Notes under the pieces: model-generated | The model's input: only the letters and a program-made list of their open reading frames with translations | Told to the model about the DNA's origin: nothing | Databases searched by the model: none | Shown: positions 6,141 to 8,163 of the stretch, piece after piece | Layout: every line of letters begins with the position of its first letter | Numbering within the stretch: position 1 is the first letter of the stretch | Origin: Xanthobacteraceae bacterium | GTDB lineage: Bacteria; Pseudomonadota; Alphaproteobacteria; Rhizobiales; Xanthobacteraceae | NCBI GenBank assembly: GCA_030043335.1 | Contig: JASHXX010000142.1 | Span: 1-8,163 of the forward strand | DNA length: 8,163 nucleotides | Direction: 5' to 3' | Made by a program: the position numbers and the translations under genes

Positions 6141-6710
6141 ATGGAAGCCGGCGGGATCGCCGCCGGGTCGAGCCGCGTGCTGCGGCTCGACCCTTTCTCT
6201 TTGCCCGTGCGTTTTGCGGCCGCGGATGAGACCGCCGACGAGCGCCTGCGGATCGTCGATCTCTATCGCGAGCGGGTGGTATTGCGCCGCTCGGTGCGCG
6301 GCATGCGCATGGCCTTGAACCTGCCGGTCACGGCGTTCCGCGGCGTTGCCATCCGCCTGACCGGCAACACCGACGAACTGCCGGGCGCCATCGCCGTCGT
6401 GCTAGAGCACGGCGACCCCGCGTTGTCGCTGCCGCTGTTCTCATCGAGCGAGAGCGACGAGATCGTCGCCGAATGGCAGTCCTGGGGCCGCGTGCTCGGG
6501 TTGCCGCTCCTGATCGCCGAGCGCGACGGCAGCCTGCGCGAGCCGTTCGCTCGGCTTGGCCTCGTGCGCGTCGAAGCGCCGACCTGCCGCCGCCGCCGCC
6601 GCACCGTCATCGCACGCCGGCGCCCCGCCTATCTGCAGCGGCGCCGCCTGCGCATGCCCAACGTCGTGATCGTGTACCGCGGCGAACGCGAGATCATCGC
6701 TCGGAATTGA
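6141..6710 (+). CDS. DUF6101 family protein with arginine-rich C-terminal region
   Basis: This 189-residue protein matches, by recollection, DUF6101, an uncharacterised family of Bradyrhizobium-like bacteria. Conserved parts are RLDPFSLPVRFAAAD (15-29), VVLRRSVRGMRMALNLPVTAF (46-66, cited as two adjoining motifs), VVLEHGDPALSLPLF (86-100), VAEWQSWGRVLGLPLLIAE (109-127) and the C-terminal GEREIIARN (181-189). Between them lies a very basic tract (149-171) with more than ten arginines, part of it encoded by a (CGC)5 run. The middle resembles a compact sheet-rich domain, and the basic tail could contact nucleic acid or acidic lipids; that is inference. There is no signal peptide or membrane helix. 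The ATG is preceded by GGGGCG (6131-6136) four bases upstream. It is transcribed alone, divergent from pmbA and convergent with ubiA. Confidence 0.85.
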   Translation: MEAGGIAAGSSRVLRLDPFSLPVRFAAADETADERLRIVDLYRERVVLRRSVRGMRMALNLPVTAFRGVAIRLTGNTDELPGAIAVVLEHGDPALSLPLFSSSESDEIVAEWQSWGRVLGLPLLIAERDGSLREPFARLGLVRVEAPTCRRRRRTVIARRRPAYLQRRRLRMPNVVIVYRGEREIIARN

Positions 6711-6720
6711 ACGCGTGTGG

Positions 6721-6764
6721 CCCGCATGACGGGTGTGCATCAGCGGCGCGGCCTCAAAAGGCTG
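6721..6764. terminator. Possible bidirectional hairpin region between convergent DUF6101 and ubiA genes
   Basis: The 74-base gap between the convergent stops contains CCCG/CGGG (6721-6724 and 6730-6733) and CGGCCT/AGGCTG (6749-6754 and 6759-6764, one G-T pair, 4-base loop). Both would fold on either strand, but neither has a T-run, so intrinsic termination is doubtful; Rho-dependent ending is as likely. Confidence 0.25.
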
Positions 6765-6784
6765 GCCCCGGTCCACATCCGCAA

Positions 6785-7720
6785 TTACGCGAGGCGGCGC
6801 ACCGCGGCATCGAGCAGCAATCCGGCGAACAGGATCAGCCCGGCGTCGCGGTTCGATTTGAACAAGGCGAGGCAGCCGTCCGGATCGGCGATGTCGAGGC
6901 GCACGACTTGCCAGCCAAGGTGCGCGGCAAAGGCGAGGAGGCCAACGGCGAACACCGGCCCGGCCCCGGCAGCGCGCGCCGCCGTGCCGATGATGAGCGC
7001 GGCGAGCGTGTAGAACAGCGCCAGCATCGGCTTGGTGCGTTCGCCGAAGAGGAGCGCCGTCGATTTGATGCCGATCAGCGCATCGTCCTCGCGATCCTGG
7101 TGCGCGTAGATGGTGTCGTAGCCGATCACCCAGGCGATCGACCCGGCGTAGAGGAGGAGCGCAGGCAAAGCGAGGCCGCCGAATTGCGCAGCCCAGCCCA
7201 TCAGCGCGCCCCAGGAGAAGGCGAGGCCGAGCACGATCTGCGGCCAATAGGTAATCCGCTTCATGAACGGATAGACGGCAACGATCGCGAGCGAGGCGAC
7301 GCCGAGCCGGATGGTGAAGCTGTTGAACGAAAGGAGCACCGCCAGGCCGATTAGCGATTGCAGGACGAGAAACGCAGCGGCCTGCGCGACGCTGACTTGG
7401 CCCGACGGGATCGGCCGCGAGCGGGTACGCTCGACGCGGGCGTCGAGGTCGCGGTCGACGATGTCATTCCAGGTACAGCCGGCCCCGCGCATCGCGAAGG
7501 CGCCGAGGAAGAACAGCACAAGGTGCGCCGGGTTCGGCGCCGTCGTGCCGGCGGCGATCGCAGCGAGCGCGCATGACCACCAGCACGGCATCAGCAAAAG
7601 CCAGGAGCCGATCGGGCGATCGAGCCGGGCGAGCCGCAGGTAGGGACGCGACCACGCTGGCGCGAGCGAATCGACCCAATTGCCGGTCGCGTCGGCGACC
7701 GAACCGGACGACCGGCTCAT
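6785..7720 (-). CDS. ubiA: 4-hydroxybenzoate polyprenyltransferase UbiA
   Basis: UbiA is an inner-membrane enzyme that joins a polyprenyl diphosphate tail (often decaprenyl in this order) to 4-hydroxybenzoate, the first membrane step of ubiquinone synthesis. The 311-residue chain has about eight hydrophobic segments from residue 39 to the C-terminus. Both magnesium-binding motifs are intact: NDIVDRDLD (85-93, Asp86, Asp89, Asp93) in loop 1 and YDTIYAHQDREDD (201-213) in loop 2. LDRPIGSWLLLMP (33-45) and RSRPIPSG (100-107) are further family signatures. The N-terminus is about 20 residues longer than in E. coli UbiA, as is common in alphaproteobacteria. Its ATG overlaps the stop of the upstream gene as ATGA (7717-7720), and no strong ribosome binding site is seen, so translation is probably coupled. 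I see no missing key residue. Confidence 0.95.
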   Translation of the reverse strand: MSRSSGSVADATGNWVDSLAPAWSRPYLRLARLDRPIGSWLLLMPCWWSCALAAIAAGTTAPNPAHLVLFFLGAFAMRGAGCTWNDIVDRDLDARVERTRSRPIPSGQVSVAQAAAFLVLQSLIGLAVLLSFNSFTIRLGVASLAIVAVYPFMKRITYWPQIVLGLAFSWGALMGWAAQFGGLALPALLLYAGSIAWVIGYDTIYAHQDREDDALIGIKSTALLFGERTKPMLALFYTLAALIIGTAARAAGAGPVFAVGLLAFAAHLGWQVVRLDIADPDGCLALFKSNRDAGLILFAGLLLDAAVRRLA

Positions 7721-8163
7721 TTCGCCAGCGGGTTACCGTTGAGCGTGTCCAGGGTGCCGCGTCCGGTTTTGGTATTGCCGGCGCTGTCAACCGAGGGCGT
7801 GCCGATGGCGTCGCTCAGCGTCGGTTGTTTGCGCTGCGCGGCCGGCTCCTCGCTGCAGGCCGCGGTGCGGAATTTCCCAGTGCGCTCGTGACTGGCCTTG
7901 GCCTGCTTGATCGCTTCGTCGGGAATGCCGCACCACGTCTTGTTGGTTTCGAGGAACTTCACGATCGCCGCCTCGGCAGTGTAGAAGCCGCTCACCAGAG
8001 TGCAAATCTCCTTGCGATCGGCCTTGCGTTCGCCCGCCTTCCGCACCGCTATGCCTTTTTGCTCCGCTTCGGCCCGCAGCTTGAGGAAATCGTTGCATTG
8101 CATTGGGGCTTGCGCGGCCGTCATGCGGCCTCCGATGGGGAGGAGGACGACGGCCAGCACCAC
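7717..8163 (-). CDS. Exported four-cysteine hypothetical protein, 5' end probably beyond the window
   Basis: The visible 148 residues begin at the window edge with a GTG codon that is probably internal, so the gene is likely truncated upstream. The first 19 residues form the hydrophobic part of a signal peptide with an AQA-type cleavage site near residue 19, pointing to export to the periplasm. The mature part has four cysteines (23, 54, 78, 103), enough for two disulfides, a Lys/Arg-rich helical middle with TWCGIP (76-81), and the tail LSDAIGTP (117-124) plus NTKTGRGTLDTLNGNPL (130-146). I recall similar hypothetical proteins with this cysteine spacing and tail in Bradyrhizobium-like genomes; no function is known. 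Its stop overlaps the ubiA ATG (ATGA), so it is co-transcribed with ubiA. Confidence 0.8.
   Translation of the reverse strand: MVLAVVLLPIGGRMTAAQAPMQCNDFLKLRAEAEQKGIAVRKAGERKADRKEICTLVSGFYTAEAAIVKFLETNKTWCGIPDEAIKQAKASHERTGKFRTAACSEEPAAQRKQPTLSDAIGTPSVDSAGNTKTGRGTLDTLNGNPLAK

Noticed and set aside
5842..6318. A plus-strand open frame spanning the intergenic region and the start of the DUF6101 gene
   Set aside because: It begins antisense to pmbA, ends within the DUF6101 gene in another frame, and has no family-like content.
1..8163. A mobile element, phage, CRISPR or defence system
   Set aside because: No transposase, integrase, terminal or direct repeats, spaced repeats, tRNA or defence domains were seen. 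The content is housekeeping envelope and quinone genes plus conserved unknowns.

Overview
This window looks like chromosomal core DNA from a GC-rich alphaproteobacterium of the order Hyphomicrobiales (Rhizobiales), probably near the Nitrobacteraceae (Bradyrhizobium-type) or Xanthobacteraceae. That placement rests on the protein families present (DUF2093, DUF4170, DUF6101, an alphaproteobacterial-type DUF374 acyltransferase) and on gene order recalled from such genomes. No database search was run. There are no mobile elements, RNA genes, CRISPR arrays or clear signs of recent transfer.

Layout from left to right. A small plus-strand gene for a DUF2093 protein (64-294) converges on a six-gene minus-strand cluster with only 4 bases between the stop codons. 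Read in its own direction, the cluster is pmbA/tldE-like (5862-4510), an inositol-monophosphatase/CysQ-family phosphatase (4523-3714), a DUF4170 protein (3684-3427), a DUF374 acyltransferase (3418-2714), waaA/kdtA (2711-1413) and lpxK (1333-299). Junctions are tight: a 14-base overlap, then gaps of 29, 8 and 2 bases. Only the waaA-lpxK junction is larger, at 79 bases, and it contains two small inverted repeats. One transcript starting upstream of 5862 is the simplest model. The 278-base divergent region 5863-6140 holds the control sequences and several inverted repeats. It is followed by a plus-strand DUF6101 gene (6141-6710). That gene converges on ubiA (7720-6785), which is coupled by an ATGA overlap to an upstream gene for a small exported four-cysteine protein running off the right edge.

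How the genes fit together. LpxK completes the lipid A precursor by adding the 4' phosphate, WaaA adds Kdo, and the DUF374 protein may add a late acyl chain, as the DUF374 enzyme LpxJ does in Campylobacter and Helicobacter. The cluster is therefore mainly an outer-membrane lipid A/Kdo operon. It also carries a phosphatase, a TldE-type protein and an uncharacterised DUF4170 protein. UbiA prenylates 4-hydroxybenzoate in ubiquinone synthesis.

Nothing here amounts to a clearly new system. The points most worth following are the DUF374 and DUF4170 proteins embedded in the lipid A operon, the exported protein coupled to ubiA, three TTG starts, and small hairpins placed at translation starts.
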